The notes under the pieces were generated by a model. It saw only the letters and a list, made by a program, of their open reading frames with translations. It did no database searches and was not told the origin of the DNA. From Pseudoselenomonas ruminantium (GTDB lineage Bacteria; Bacillota; Negativicutes; Selenomonadales; Selenomonadaceae), in assembly GCF_900142515.1 (NCBI RefSeq), contig NZ_FRBC01000026.1, forward strand, positions 1-44,247: a stretch of 44,247 nt of DNA, read 5' to 3'. Both the position numbers and the translations under genes were made by a program. Numbering within the stretch: position 1 is the first letter of the stretch; each line of letters begins with the position of its first letter. Below, one piece after another: positions 7,919-15,991 of the stretch.

Positions 7919-9484
7919 ATGAAGATAGCAATATGTGAGGAAATGCGCAATATCGATCGGGCTGCTGCTGAGGAATACGGCTTGCCGGAATTGTTGCTCA
8001 TGGAAAATGCCGGGCACATGGTAGCTCAGGCAATGGAACATTTATTGGGAAATGTAGCTGGCAGGAATATCTGTATAATGGCTGGCAGCGGCAATAATGG
8101 TGGGGATGCTTTCGCGGCGGCCCGCTATTTGAGTAATATGGGAGCAAAAATCAAGATTTTCCTCACTTGTGAGCCGGAACATTTAAAGACCGCTTCTGCG
8201 AGAATGATGAAAGTATGTAAGCAGATGGGGATTGAGGTACACGGCCTGGATGAGGATAGGGACTGGAATCGTCTGCATGTGGCGTTGAAATTTGCTGATG
8301 GTATTATCGATGGACTTTTAGGTACAGGTTTTAGTGGTGAATTAAAGAAAAAAGTCCTGCGTCTGATTGAAGAAGTCAATGAAGCCGGAAAAAAAGTATT
8401 GGCGATTGATATTCCCAGTGGTGTAGAGGCTGATACAGGTAAGGTCTCGACAGTAGCTATTGTAGCGGATATGACTTTGACCCTGGGGCTGCCTAAAGTT
8501 GGACACCTGCTCAGCCCAGGGGCTGATATGACTGGCCAGCTGATTGTGGACGATATAGGTATTCCCCAGTCTTTGTTGCAGGATAGCAAAATCCAGCAAA
8601 ATCTGTTGGATGAGAAAATGGCTGTAACACTCCTGCCTCTGCGAGGAAAGGCTGTCCATAAGGGGGATTGTGGCAGGATTCTGGTGATTGCTGGTTCTCA
8701 AGGGATGACAGGAGCAGCAGCTTTGGCTGCAACATCGGCTTTGCGGGCTGGCGCAGGCGTGGTGACTTTGGCTGTACCGGCGTCTTTACAGCCCATTTTA
8801 GCCGGCCAGCTGCAGGAAGTGATGGTGCAGCCTGTAGGCGAACCGGAACAGACTTTTCTCGGGGGCGAGAAATCTCTGAACAAATTGCTGGAATTAGCGC
8901 AGAGCCATGATGCTGTTTTGATTGGCCCGGGGTTGGGGCGCAGTATGGAGACACAGGAATTGATCCGTATGTTTGCGGCCAAAGTCAACAAACCTCTGGT
9001 CATGGATGCAGATGCTATATTTGCCTTCAATAATCAGCCGGATGATTTGAGCAAATTGCCGCAGGTTCCGGTGCTGACACCTCATTTAGGAGAAATGGCT
9101 GGACTGTTAGGCGTATCCGTGTCGGAGTTACAGGAGGCGCTTCTGCCCATTGTACGGGAAGCTGCATCGGAGTATCAGTGCATATTGGTGGTAAAGAGCG
9201 AGTGCACATTGATTGTCTATCCCGATGGAATGGCATTCTTTTCCTCGCTGGGAAATCCGGGGATGGCCACAGCTGGCAGCGGAGATGTGCTGGCGGGAAC
9301 CATTACCGGCCTGATGAAACAGACGGAAGGCGGCTTGGCACCTTTGGCTGGTGTATACCTTCATGGCCGGGCAGGCGATATTGTTTATGGCGAAAAGGGA
9401 GAGGGGCTGTTGGCTGGCGATATTCGGGATAATCTGCCTGCTGCTTTAAAGGAATTGCGGCAAAAACAGATGGCTGGCCGCTGA
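7919..9484 (+). CDS. nnr: Bifunctional NAD(P)H-hydrate epimerase / dehydratase
   Basis: A 521-residue fusion that repairs hydrated NADH and NADPH. The N-terminal half (about 1-210) is the epimerase (YjeF-N/NnrE), with the ENAGHMVAQAM helix and the GSGNNGGDAFAAARYL motif. The C-terminal half (about 230-510) is the ADP-dependent dehydratase (NnrD) of the ribokinase-like fold, with HKGDCGRILVIAGS and the catalytic GNPGMATAGSGDVLAGTI segment. ATG 7919 follows GGAGG (7907-7911) by 7 bases. The frame stays open upstream to 7856, but that would overlap acpS. It is translationally linked to acpS. Confidence 0.94.
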   Translation: MKIAICEEMRNIDRAAAEEYGLPELLLMENAGHMVAQAMEHLLGNVAGRNICIMAGSGNNGGDAFAAARYLSNMGAKIKIFLTCEPEHLKTASARMMKVCKQMGIEVHGLDEDRDWNRLHVALKFADGIIDGLLGTGFSGELKKKVLRLIEEVNEAGKKVLAIDIPSGVEADTGKVSTVAIVADMTLTLGLPKVGHLLSPGADMTGQLIVDDIGIPQSLLQDSKIQQNLLDEKMAVTLLPLRGKAVHKGDCGRILVIAGSQGMTGAAALAATSALRAGAGVVTLAVPASLQPILAGQLQEVMVQPVGEPEQTFLGGEKSLNKLLELAQSHDAVLIGPGLGRSMETQELIRMFAAKVNKPLVMDADAIFAFNNQPDDLSKLPQVPVLTPHLGEMAGLLGVSVSELQEALLPIVREAASEYQCILVVKSECTLIVYPDGMAFFSSLGNPGMATAGSGDVLAGTITGLMKQTEGGLAPLAGVYLHGRAGDIVYGEKGEGLLAGDIRDNLPAALKELRQKQMAGR

Positions 9485-9576
9485 TTCATGATGTCCCAAC
9501 CATACAGACAAATATCCTCAAAGAACGTAACAAGATAGTTTTTTGGTGACAAAAACATGAAAATGTATGGAAATAC

Positions 9577-9605
9577 TTGACAACTGTGTATTGCAGGAAT
9601 AGAAT
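9577..9605 (+). promoter_or_regulatory. Sigma-A promoter of the branched-chain aminotransferase gene
   Basis: A perfect TTGACA (9577-9582) and TAGAAT (9600-9605) are 17 bases apart, about 35 bases before the start codon. No attenuator or T-box is seen in the short leader. Confidence 0.75.
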
Positions 9606-9640
9606 GTAGTTACTTTGAGGAAAAGAAAAGGGGTTTTAGC

Positions 9641-10663
9641 ATGGCAAATGTAAACATTGATTGGTCAAATCTCGGTTTTAGTTATCAGCCGATTACCAAG
9701 CGTTATGTGGCCAACTATAAGGATGGTCACTGGGAAAAAGGTGGTTTGACGGAAGATGCCACGATCGTACTCAATGAGTGCGCTGGTATATTACAGTATT
9801 GCCAGGAAGTTTTTGAAGGCTTGAAGGCTTATCGTACGAAGGATGGCCGGGTGGTAACATTCCGTCCGAATCTGAATGCTAAACGTATGGTGGATTCAGC
9901 TAAACGTCTGGTTATGCCGCCGGTACCGGAAGAGATGTTCATGGAGGCTGTGGATCAGGTGGTTGCTGCCAATAAGGATTGGATTCCTCCTTATGAATCC
10001 GGTGGTGCACTGTATCTGCGTCCGTACCTTTTTGCAACGGGCCCGGTTATTGGCGTTAAACCGTCAGATGAATATCAGTTCCGCCTCTTTGGTACGCCGG
10101 TTGGTTCTTATTTCAAGAATGGTATCAAGCCGATCACCATTTGCGTCAGTGATTTTGACCGTGCTGCTCCTCATGGTACTGGTGATATCAAGGCAGGCCT
10201 TAACTATGCTATGAGCTTGCATCCCTATATTGTAGCCCATGAAAACGGCTTTGACGAAAATATGTATCTGGATGCAGCTACGCGTACTTATGTAGAAGAA
10301 ACCGGTGGTGCTAACTTCCTTTTTGTTACCAAGGATAATGTTATCGTTACACCGAAATCGGATTCTATCCTGCCATCCATTACGCGCCGTTCGTTGGTGG
10401 CTTTGGCCGAAAATCTGGGCTATAAGGTTGAGCATCGTCCTGTGAAGTTTACGGAACTGGAAGAATTTGCTGAGGCTGGCCTCTGTGGTACGGCTGCTGT
10501 TATCTGCCCGGTAGGCAAGGTCGTATCCAAAGACAAGACCATTGAATTCCCCAGCGGTATGCAGGAAATGGGACCTGTCCTTACGAAACTCTACAACACG
10601 CTCAGAGGTGTGCAGCTTGGTACGGTAGAGGCACCGGAAGGCTGGATTCGCGAAATCAAATAA
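9641..10663 (+). CDS. ilvE: Branched-chain amino acid aminotransferase
   Basis: A 340-residue fold-type IV PLP enzyme that interconverts leucine, isoleucine and valine with their 2-oxo acids, using glutamate. The length and the GTGDIKAGLNYAMSL segment match the larger bacterial/eukaryotic BCAT subclass, with Lys184 as the likely PLP lysine. EVFEGLKAYR (about 57-66) and the EETGGANFLF stretch are further family marks. It has its own promoter and terminator, so it is probably a single-gene unit. GGGG before the ATG serves as ribosome site. The early bases TTGATTGGTCAA look like the palindrome discussed elsewhere, but encode conserved family residues. Confidence 0.93.
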   Translation: MANVNIDWSNLGFSYQPITKRYVANYKDGHWEKGGLTEDATIVLNECAGILQYCQEVFEGLKAYRTKDGRVVTFRPNLNAKRMVDSAKRLVMPPVPEEMFMEAVDQVVAANKDWIPPYESGGALYLRPYLFATGPVIGVKPSDEYQFRLFGTPVGSYFKNGIKPITICVSDFDRAAPHGTGDIKAGLNYAMSLHPYIVAHENGFDENMYLDAATRTYVEETGGANFLFVTKDNVIVTPKSDSILPSITRRSLVALAENLGYKVEHRPVKFTELEEFAEAGLCGTAAVICPVGKVVSKDKTIEFPSGMQEMGPVLTKLYNTLRGVQLGTVEAPEGWIREIK

Positions 10664-10673
10664 TCAGTAAACG

Positions 10674-10714
10674 AAAGAAGATTTGTCGTTTCTTGACGGC
10701 GAATCTTCTTTTTT
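10674..10714 (+). terminator. Terminator after ilvE
   Basis: A stem of about 15 bp (10674-10688 with 10697-10711, one mismatch and one G-T pair) runs into a T tract. Confidence 0.85.
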
Positions 10715-10768
10715 CATGTGATTTTTAGAAAAAAGGCGTAAACTTATTACAATAATAACAAGGAGTTC

Positions 10769-10798
10769 TTTACAAAGAACACGAATTCTCTTTATAAT
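10769..10798 (+). promoter_or_regulatory. Promoter of the cdaA operon
   Basis: TTTACA (10769-10774) and a perfect TATAAT (10793-10798) are 18 bases apart, 47 bases before the cdaA ATG. Confidence 0.7.
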
Positions 10799-10844
10799 AG
10801 TAGATGAAGATATAACAGGAATGTAACACTAGGGAGTTTTGTTT

Positions 10845-11684
10845 ATGCCGATTGATTTTTCCTTGCCCATACAATTCCACGGCATTCTGTCAACCATTGG
10901 CTGGTTTGATGTTTTGGATATTTTGATTGTGGCAGCAATCCTTTATAAAATCTATGAAATGCTCCAGGATACAAGGGCTATCACGTTGGTGAAGGGGATA
11001 TTGGTCCTGTTGGCCGTAACCATGGTCTGCAGCTGGCTGGATCTGCATGTGATATCCTGGCTGCTGCAAAAAGCAGTGACGCTGCTCTTTGTGGCGCTGC
11101 CTATCGTTTTTCAGCCGGAATTGCGGAGAGCGTTGGAGCATCTGGGACAGGGGCGTTTTTTGGGAACGGCGGCATTGTTGGATGATGAAGAAGCTCGTAC
11201 GGTAGTTAATGAAATAACGAAGGCTGTAAAGCAGCTTTCTGCAACGAAGACCGGTGCTCTGCTGGTTATTGAGCGCAATATGGGCCTGAATGATGTCAGC
11301 GCTACAGGGATTCAGATAGATGGGTTGATTTCGGCAGAATTTCTGCTTAATGTCTTTATCGTCAACACACCTTTGCATGATGGTGCTACCGTTATCCGGG
11401 GAAATCGGTTGATTGCAGCAGGCTGTCTTTTGCCGCTGACGGAAAATCGTGCCCTCTCTACAGAACTCGGGACACGTCACCGGGCGGCTATCGGTCTTTC
11501 TGAACAGTGCGATGCTCTGATTGTGGTGGTCAGTGAAGAAACGGGGACGATTTCTGTGGCAGAAAACGGTCATATCATGCGCCATTTGAGCCCGGAATAC
11601 CTGAAGGAAGTGCTGATGCCTGCTTTTGAAATGCCCACCACTGGTATCAAAGATATGGTAATGAACTGGAGGAAGAAGAAATGA
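10845..11684 (+). CDS. cdaA: Diadenylate cyclase CdaA (c-di-AMP synthase)
   Basis: A 279-residue membrane enzyme that makes cyclic di-AMP from two ATP. Three N-terminal helices (about 15-90) precede the DAC domain (about 100-265). The catalytic motifs are visible: DGA in NTPLHDGATVI and RHR in GTRHRAAIGLSE, followed by VVVSEETGTISVAENG. ATG 10845 follows AGGGAG (10831-10836) by 8 bases. The stop overlaps the next start as ATGA, coupling it to its known regulator CdaR. c-di-AMP controls potassium, osmotic and cell-wall balance in Firmicutes. The usual third partner, glmM, is not next in line here. Confidence 0.94.
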   Translation: MPIDFSLPIQFHGILSTIGWFDVLDILIVAAILYKIYEMLQDTRAITLVKGILVLLAVTMVCSWLDLHVISWLLQKAVTLLFVALPIVFQPELRRALEHLGQGRFLGTAALLDDEEARTVVNEITKAVKQLSATKTGALLVIERNMGLNDVSATGIQIDGLISAEFLLNVFIVNTPLHDGATVIRGNRLIAAGCLLPLTENRALSTELGTRHRAAIGLSEQCDALIVVVSEETGTISVAENGHIMRHLSPEYLKEVLMPAFEMPTTGIKDMVMNWRKKK

Positions 11685-12634
11685 TTTCCCGCTTTCGCAG
11701 TTTGATACAACGTAATTTAGTCGCAAAAATTGTTGCCATGCTGGTGGCGTTGATCCTTTGGGGTTACGTGATGAATGATCAGAATCCGTCTTCTGAGGGC
11801 AGTTTCACGGTTCAGGTGCAGTTATTGAATGTACCGGAAGGATATAAAGTCACGCAAGGCACAGATAAGGTGAAAGTCACGGTCCGTGGTGTCAGATCTC
11901 TTTTTGTCAACAATAGTGATGTGGATTTTCATGCTTATGTGGACTTACGGGGAGCCGAAGAAGGAAAGAAAGAGTACAAGGTGCGCATGGAAATGCCCCC
12001 AGGGTTTGAATTGGTGGACATGACCCCTGATACGGTAGAAGTCAATTTAGATCCCATCATCAGCCGGAGGGTAAGGGCCGATATCAATGTGAATGGTTCG
12101 CCAGCCAGCGGTGTGACGGTGGCCAGTGTCAGTCAGGCCAGTTCCGAAGTGCTGGTGGAAGGCCCGGCTTCGTTGGTTACAGAAGTGGATCGTCTGATTG
12201 GCTATGTGGGGCTTACCAGCAAAAATGATACGGATTTCGCTTTGCAAGTGCCGTTGACAGCTATCAATGCCGAAGGGAAAGAAGTGTCGGGGCTGACTAT
12301 ACAGCCTTCCACGATGTATGTGGCCGTGCAGATGGCTCGTGGCCTTACCAAGAAGATTGTTACCATTCAGCCGATACCTGGTGATGATTTGCCTGATAAT
12401 CTTGAACTGGTAGCTTTGAAGGCAGAACCTTTGCAGATTGAGATTGCTGGTTCAGAAAACATCATCGCCAATCTTACCTCTGTCCCGACAGAGAAAGTCT
12501 CGCTGGCTGATGTATTAAAAAATACCAATAAGACCGTAAAACTGGAACTCCCGGCGGGAGTGACGGTAACCAATCATGATGTGTTGGTGCATATTGTGGT
12601 AAAGAGTAAGAAAACAGGAAAAAATATGGAGTGA
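11681..12634 (+). CDS. cdaR: CdaR, YbbR-domain regulator of CdaA
   Basis: A 317-residue protein with one N-terminal membrane anchor (about 10-30, NLVAKIVAMLVALILWGYV) and repeated extracytoplasmic YbbR domains of about 80 residues each. These are beta-rich, with recurring patterns such as VPEGYKVT, DMTPDTVEVNLDP and VEVLVEGPASLV-like strands. It binds CdaA in the membrane and modulates c-di-AMP output. It starts on an ATGA overlap with cdaA and ends on a GTGA overlap with the next gene, so all three are translationally coupled. Confidence 0.9.
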   Translation: MISRFRSLIQRNLVAKIVAMLVALILWGYVMNDQNPSSEGSFTVQVQLLNVPEGYKVTQGTDKVKVTVRGVRSLFVNNSDVDFHAYVDLRGAEEGKKEYKVRMEMPPGFELVDMTPDTVEVNLDPIISRRVRADINVNGSPASGVTVASVSQASSEVLVEGPASLVTEVDRLIGYVGLTSKNDTDFALQVPLTAINAEGKEVSGLTIQPSTMYVAVQMARGLTKKIVTIQPIPGDDLPDNLELVALKAEPLQIEIAGSENIIANLTSVPTEKVSLADVLKNTNKTVKLELPAGVTVTNHDVLVHIVVKSKKTGKNME

Positions 12635-14250
12635 AGCTACAAGTGATTCGCATAAAAAATCTGCAGATACCTTTTGATACGGAATTACCGTTAGAAACAC
12701 TTGCGGCCAAACGCTTGCAATTACCACCTCAGGCCATTGCTGAGGTGGTAATTGTGCGTAAGGCTGTGGATGCCCGCCGTTATCGTGGCGCGCCAGTGAG
12801 TTTTGTCTATATGCTGGACGTTAAGGTGAATATGCCAGAAAAGGCTGTGCTGAAAAAATTGCGCAGGGATAAAAACGTGGAAATCCTGCCGGAGAAAAAG
12901 AAAGTTTTCCATAATTTCCGTCCCTATAAGGAGGGTGAGCTGCGTCCGGTCGTAGTGGGGTTTGGCCCTGCAGGCATGTTCGCTGCATTGACGCTGGCCA
13001 GAGCTGGTTGGAATCCGCTGGTCTTAGAACGAGGCGGTGATGTGGATAGCCGTAAGGCGGCTATTGAATTGTTTTGGCAGACAGGTACCTTGAATGAACA
13101 ATCCAATGTCCAATTTGGTGAGGGCGGAGCTGGTACATTCTCAGATGGCAAACTGACTACCCGCATCAGTGATGGACATATCCAGGATGTGCTGGAAGCT
13201 TTTATTAAGGCTGGTGCTCCGGAAGAAATCCGCTATCTTCATAAACCGCATATCGGCACGGACTTGTTGCAGGGGGTTGTGAAGAATATCCGTGAGGAAA
13301 TCATCCATTTAGGCGGTGAGGTATGTTTCAATGCGCAGGTTACGGATATGGAAATCGTGCAGGGGCGGATGCAGGCGGTTATTGTCAATGGAGAAAAGCG
13401 CATTCCTTGCAGTGATGTGTTTATGGGAATTGGCCATTCTGCCCGAGATACATACCGCATGTTATTGGATAAAGGCCTTAGGATGGAGGCGAAACCTTTT
13501 GCTATTGGTGTGCGCATTGAACATCCTCAGGAATTTATCGATCAAGCTCAGTATGGTGAGGATGCGGGAAATCCCCGTCTGCCTGTAGCGGATTATGCTT
13601 TGACCTATAAAGATCCTAAAACCGGCCGGGGGGCGTATTCTTTCTGCATGTGTCCCGGTGGTCAGGTAGTAGCGGCAACTTCTTTGCAAGGACAGGTCTG
13701 CACCAATGGCATGAGCAATTATAAGCGCGATTCCGGTATTGCCAACAGTGCGCTGCTGGTGCAGGTCGGCCCTGATGATTTCGGCCAGGAAGTATTGGCT
13801 GGGATGAAGTTGCAGGATGAGCTGGAAAAAGCGGCCTTTGTGTCAGGTGGAAAGAATTACTATGCGCCAGTGCAGACGGTGGGAGATTTCCTGGCTGGTA
13901 CTTCCGGGTCAACGCAATTCCTGACGACACCGACCTATCAGCCGGGGGTAAAGGCTGCGGACTTGCATCAATGTCTGCCGCATTTTCTTACGCAAACGCT
14001 GGAGGGATCATTGCCTTATTTTGATGGTAAAATAAAAGGGTTTGCTCATAAAGGCGCGGTAATGACCGGAGTAGAGGCTAGATCATCTGCGCCCTGCCGT
14101 ATTTGCCGCAACCGGGAAACCATGATGGCTGATGGTGTGGCAGGGCTGTATCCGATGGGAGAAGGCGCAGGATATGCTGGTGGTATTATGAGCGCAGCTG
14201 TAGATGGTATGAAGGCAGCCTTGAATTTTTTAGAAGCGACGAATTTTTGA
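12631..14250 (+). CDS. FAD-dependent oxidoreductase, YbbR-linked (COG2509-like)
   Basis: A 539-residue flavoprotein. After about 100 residues of N-terminal domain comes the dinucleotide fold VVVGFGPAGMFAALTLARAG (about 107-). It is followed by FGEGGAGTFSDGKLTTRI and a C-terminal FAD segment YPMGEGAGYAGGIMSAAVDG. This pattern is the uncharacterised FAD-dependent dehydrogenase family, whose substrate is unknown. The start is GTG 12631, overlapping the cdaR stop by GTGA. A 15-bp perfect inverted repeat lies in its early coding region (12718-12754). Its coupling to cdaA-cdaR suggests cotranscription, not necessarily a shared function. Confidence 0.85.
   Translation: MKLQVIRIKNLQIPFDTELPLETLAAKRLQLPPQAIAEVVIVRKAVDARRYRGAPVSFVYMLDVKVNMPEKAVLKKLRRDKNVEILPEKKKVFHNFRPYKEGELRPVVVGFGPAGMFAALTLARAGWNPLVLERGGDVDSRKAAIELFWQTGTLNEQSNVQFGEGGAGTFSDGKLTTRISDGHIQDVLEAFIKAGAPEEIRYLHKPHIGTDLLQGVVKNIREEIIHLGGEVCFNAQVTDMEIVQGRMQAVIVNGEKRIPCSDVFMGIGHSARDTYRMLLDKGLRMEAKPFAIGVRIEHPQEFIDQAQYGEDAGNPRLPVADYALTYKDPKTGRGAYSFCMCPGGQVVAATSLQGQVCTNGMSNYKRDSGIANSALLVQVGPDDFGQEVLAGMKLQDELEKAAFVSGGKNYYAPVQTVGDFLAGTSGSTQFLTTPTYQPGVKAADLHQCLPHFLTQTLEGSLPYFDGKIKGFAHKGAVMTGVEARSSAPCRICRNRETMMADGVAGLYPMGEGAGYAGGIMSAAVDGMKAALNFLEATNF
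12718..12754 (+). repeat. Perfect 15-bp inverted repeat inside the flavoprotein gene
   Basis: Positions 12718-12732 are the exact reverse complement of 12740-12754, around a 7-base spacer. No T run follows, so it is not a standard terminator. It begins 88 bases into the coding sequence and could fold in the mRNA or be a protein-binding site. Confidence 0.9.
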
Positions 14251-14340
14251 TTGAGACACTAGCAGAATTGGTTTAAATAGTGTAAAATAGAGTTGGTGCG
14301 ATTTTTCGCAAAATTTTATATGTGTGGAGGGAAACAATCC

Positions 14341-14907
14341 ATGAAAAAATTTGTTCAAATGCTGCTCATTATGTGCATGGTTGTATTTAGCGCACAGGTG
14401 GCCTTTGCCAATGCTGACAGGGCTACGGTACAGGAAGGTGCTGATATTACTGCCGTAAAGCGCATTGCTGTGGCTGCGCCGCTGTATATGCCTGTCAGTG
14501 ATAAGGCTCCGAATAAGGAATTATTGACGCAGATTTTGTCTGATGCCAGCCGGGTATCCCACCGTTATGTGATATCATATGATGGCGTAGCCGAAGGCAT
14601 CAAGACCGCTACAAACGTAGATATCAAGTCCCTTGACCGCCGTCAGGCTGCCAAGGTTTTCAAGGAAAATGCAGCAAATTATGCAGATGCCTATGTAGTA
14701 TTGACGGTAGCAAACAGCAGCCGTACTACGTTCTTCTTTGATGTGTTCAAAGCAGGCACCAACGAATTGCTCTATACCTATGAAATCCGTGCGAATAAAA
14801 GCGAAGAGGATTCCGTAGCTACGTTCAACAACCTTTGTGAACAGTTCTATAAACACTTAGATCGTTCTACTGATGATCAGTTAAAGGCTAATAGCAAAAA
14901 GAAATAA
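14341..14907 (+). CDS. Exported protein of unknown function
   Basis: A 188-residue protein with a clear signal peptide: MKK, a hydrophobic core (about 5-18) and AFA-NA as the likely cleavage site near residue 22. The mature part (AVKRIAVAAPLYMP, then alternating helices and strands, and a FFFDVFKAGTNELLYTYEIR strand pair) suggests a small periplasmic alpha/beta domain. It ends in a Lys-rich tail. I do not recognise the family. ATG 14341 follows GGAGG (14326-14330) by 10 bases. It is a single gene ending in a strong terminator shared with the convergent transglycosylase gene. Confidence 0.8.
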   Translation: MKKFVQMLLIMCMVVFSAQVAFANADRATVQEGADITAVKRIAVAAPLYMPVSDKAPNKELLTQILSDASRVSHRYVISYDGVAEGIKTATNVDIKSLDRRQAAKVFKENAANYADAYVVLTVANSSRTTFFFDVFKAGTNELLYTYEIRANKSEEDSVATFNNLCEQFYKHLDRSTDDQLKANSKKK

Positions 14908-14910
14908 AAG

Positions 14911-14953
14911 AAAGGAGACAGGCTCCCCGATAAGGGGAGTCCTGTCTCCTTTT
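14911..14953. terminator. Bidirectional terminator
   Basis: A long stem of about 18 bp (AAAGGAGACAGG then CTCCCC, pairing with GGGGAG and CCTGTCTCCTTT) lies between convergent genes. T residues follow it on the plus strand and A residues precede it, so it can act both ways. Confidence 0.9.
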
Positions 14954-14963
14954 CATTATAAGA

Positions 14964-15806
14964 TCAGTCTGTGGGGGTGGCTAGATACAGCGGTTTGATT
15001 TTTGCTGATTCAGCGGTTGTTTCGTCAATATAACCATTGCGCACCATGGCGTCAATCACAATGAACTGGCGTTTTTTGGCCAGCATGAAATCTACGTAAG
15101 GAGAGTAGAGCGAAGGGGCGTTGGGAGTGCCCGCGAGCATAGCAGCTTCGGGCAGCTTCAGATCCTGAGGTTTCTTGCCGAAGTAACCTTGGGCTGCCGG
15201 ACCAATGCCATAATAATTGGAACCATAGTAAATGGTGTTGAGATAGAGCTCAAGGATCTCACTCTTACTGTAGTTGGCTTCCATATCCAGAGAGAGCAGG
15301 AGTTCTTCCGCTTTGCGGCCAAAGGATTGCTCGTGGGAAAGGAAGAGGTTCTTGACCAATTGCTGAGTGATGGTGCTGGCTCCTTCGGTGACTTCTCCGT
15401 ACTGGAGATTCACCAGGGTAGCCCGCATGATACCTTGCACATCAAAACCGTAATGACTGTAAAAGCGGTTGTCCTCTACGGCGATGATAGCATTCTGCAT
15501 ATCTTCGGGAATATCCCGGAGTTTCACATAATGTTCTCGATCAATACGGGCATCAACTGCTCGTTTGAGAAAAATCATGCGGCTGAGGCGATCCGTGACC
15601 GAAATAGTCTTAGGTGGATCATGCTGCTGGTTGGCAGGCAAAACAGCAGCGAGCCTGGGGAGAAAATCTCCCACATGCTGCCAGGTCCGAGGTGCGAAGA
15701 AAGTAAAACCGCCTGCCAGGAAAAAGGCAAGCAAGAAAATCAATCCCAGAAGAAAGATAAAGCGGAAAAATTTTCGGTAAATTCGTCGTTTTTTATGTTT
15801 TTTCAT
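14964..15806 (-). CDS. Monofunctional GT51 peptidoglycan glycosyltransferase
   Basis: A 280-residue membrane-anchored enzyme that polymerises lipid II into glycan strands. A very basic start (KKHKKRRIYRK) leads into one helix (about 14-36). The GT51 domain (about 75-260) has the catalytic AVEDNRFYSHYGFD (Glu near residue 110), then EGASTITQQLVKN, RKAEELLLSLDME and ILELYLNTIYYG. No transpeptidase domain follows, so it is monofunctional (MtgA-like) or a stripped class A PBP. The C-terminus (KKRQFIVIDAMVRNGYI) resembles the linker region of class A PBPs. It is divergent from the arginine operon. Confidence 0.9.
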   Translation of the reverse strand: MKKHKKRRIYRKFFRFIFLLGLIFLLAFFLAGGFTFFAPRTWQHVGDFLPRLAAVLPANQQHDPPKTISVTDRLSRMIFLKRAVDARIDREHYVKLRDIPEDMQNAIIAVEDNRFYSHYGFDVQGIMRATLVNLQYGEVTEGASTITQQLVKNLFLSHEQSFGRKAEELLLSLDMEANYSKSEILELYLNTIYYGSNYYGIGPAAQGYFGKKPQDLKLPEAAMLAGTPNAPSLYSPYVDFMLAKKRQFIVIDAMVRNGYIDETTAESAKIKPLYLATPTD

Positions 15807-15842
15807 AAGTATACTCCTTGAAAAATTCTACTCATATTATAA

Positions 15843-15894
15843 CATGAATTTTTATAAATAGGGGTTGCAATTTTATGCATGATGGTTGTATAAT
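15843..15894 (+). promoter_or_regulatory. Putative argC promoter with possible ArgR box
   Basis: TTGCAA (15865-15870) and TATAAT (15889-15894) are 18 bases apart, about 98 bases before argC. Just upstream, ATGAATTTTTATAAAT (15844-15859) resembles the ARG-box pattern bound by ArgR/AhrC repressors (TGAAT, AT spacer, partly symmetric second half). The regulatory reading is inference. Confidence 0.4.
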
Positions 15895-15954
15895 TATAAA
15901 CATAGTTTACAGGGTACAGTTTGCAGGTCAAAAATAACGGAAACTGAATCCGTA

Positions 15955-15966
15955 TTGACAGGTCAA
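15955..15966. repeat. Palindrome TTGACAGGTCAA in the argC leader
   Basis: A member of the TTGACNNGTCAA family, located in the arginine operon leader about 10 bases before the ribosome site. It is single here, with a half-like TTGCAGGTCAAA at 15921. Confidence 0.6.
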
Positions 15967-15991
15967 ATTGATACCAGAGGAGGATTTCTCT

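Noticed and set aside
9658-9669. TTGATTGGTCAA at the start of ilvE as a member of the palindrome family
   Set aside because: It is single and encodes conserved family residues (IDWSN), so chance is the simpler explanation.
15807-15991. T-box or arginine riboswitch before argC
   Set aside because: No T-box bulge motif, specifier loop or antiterminator/terminator pair could be found.
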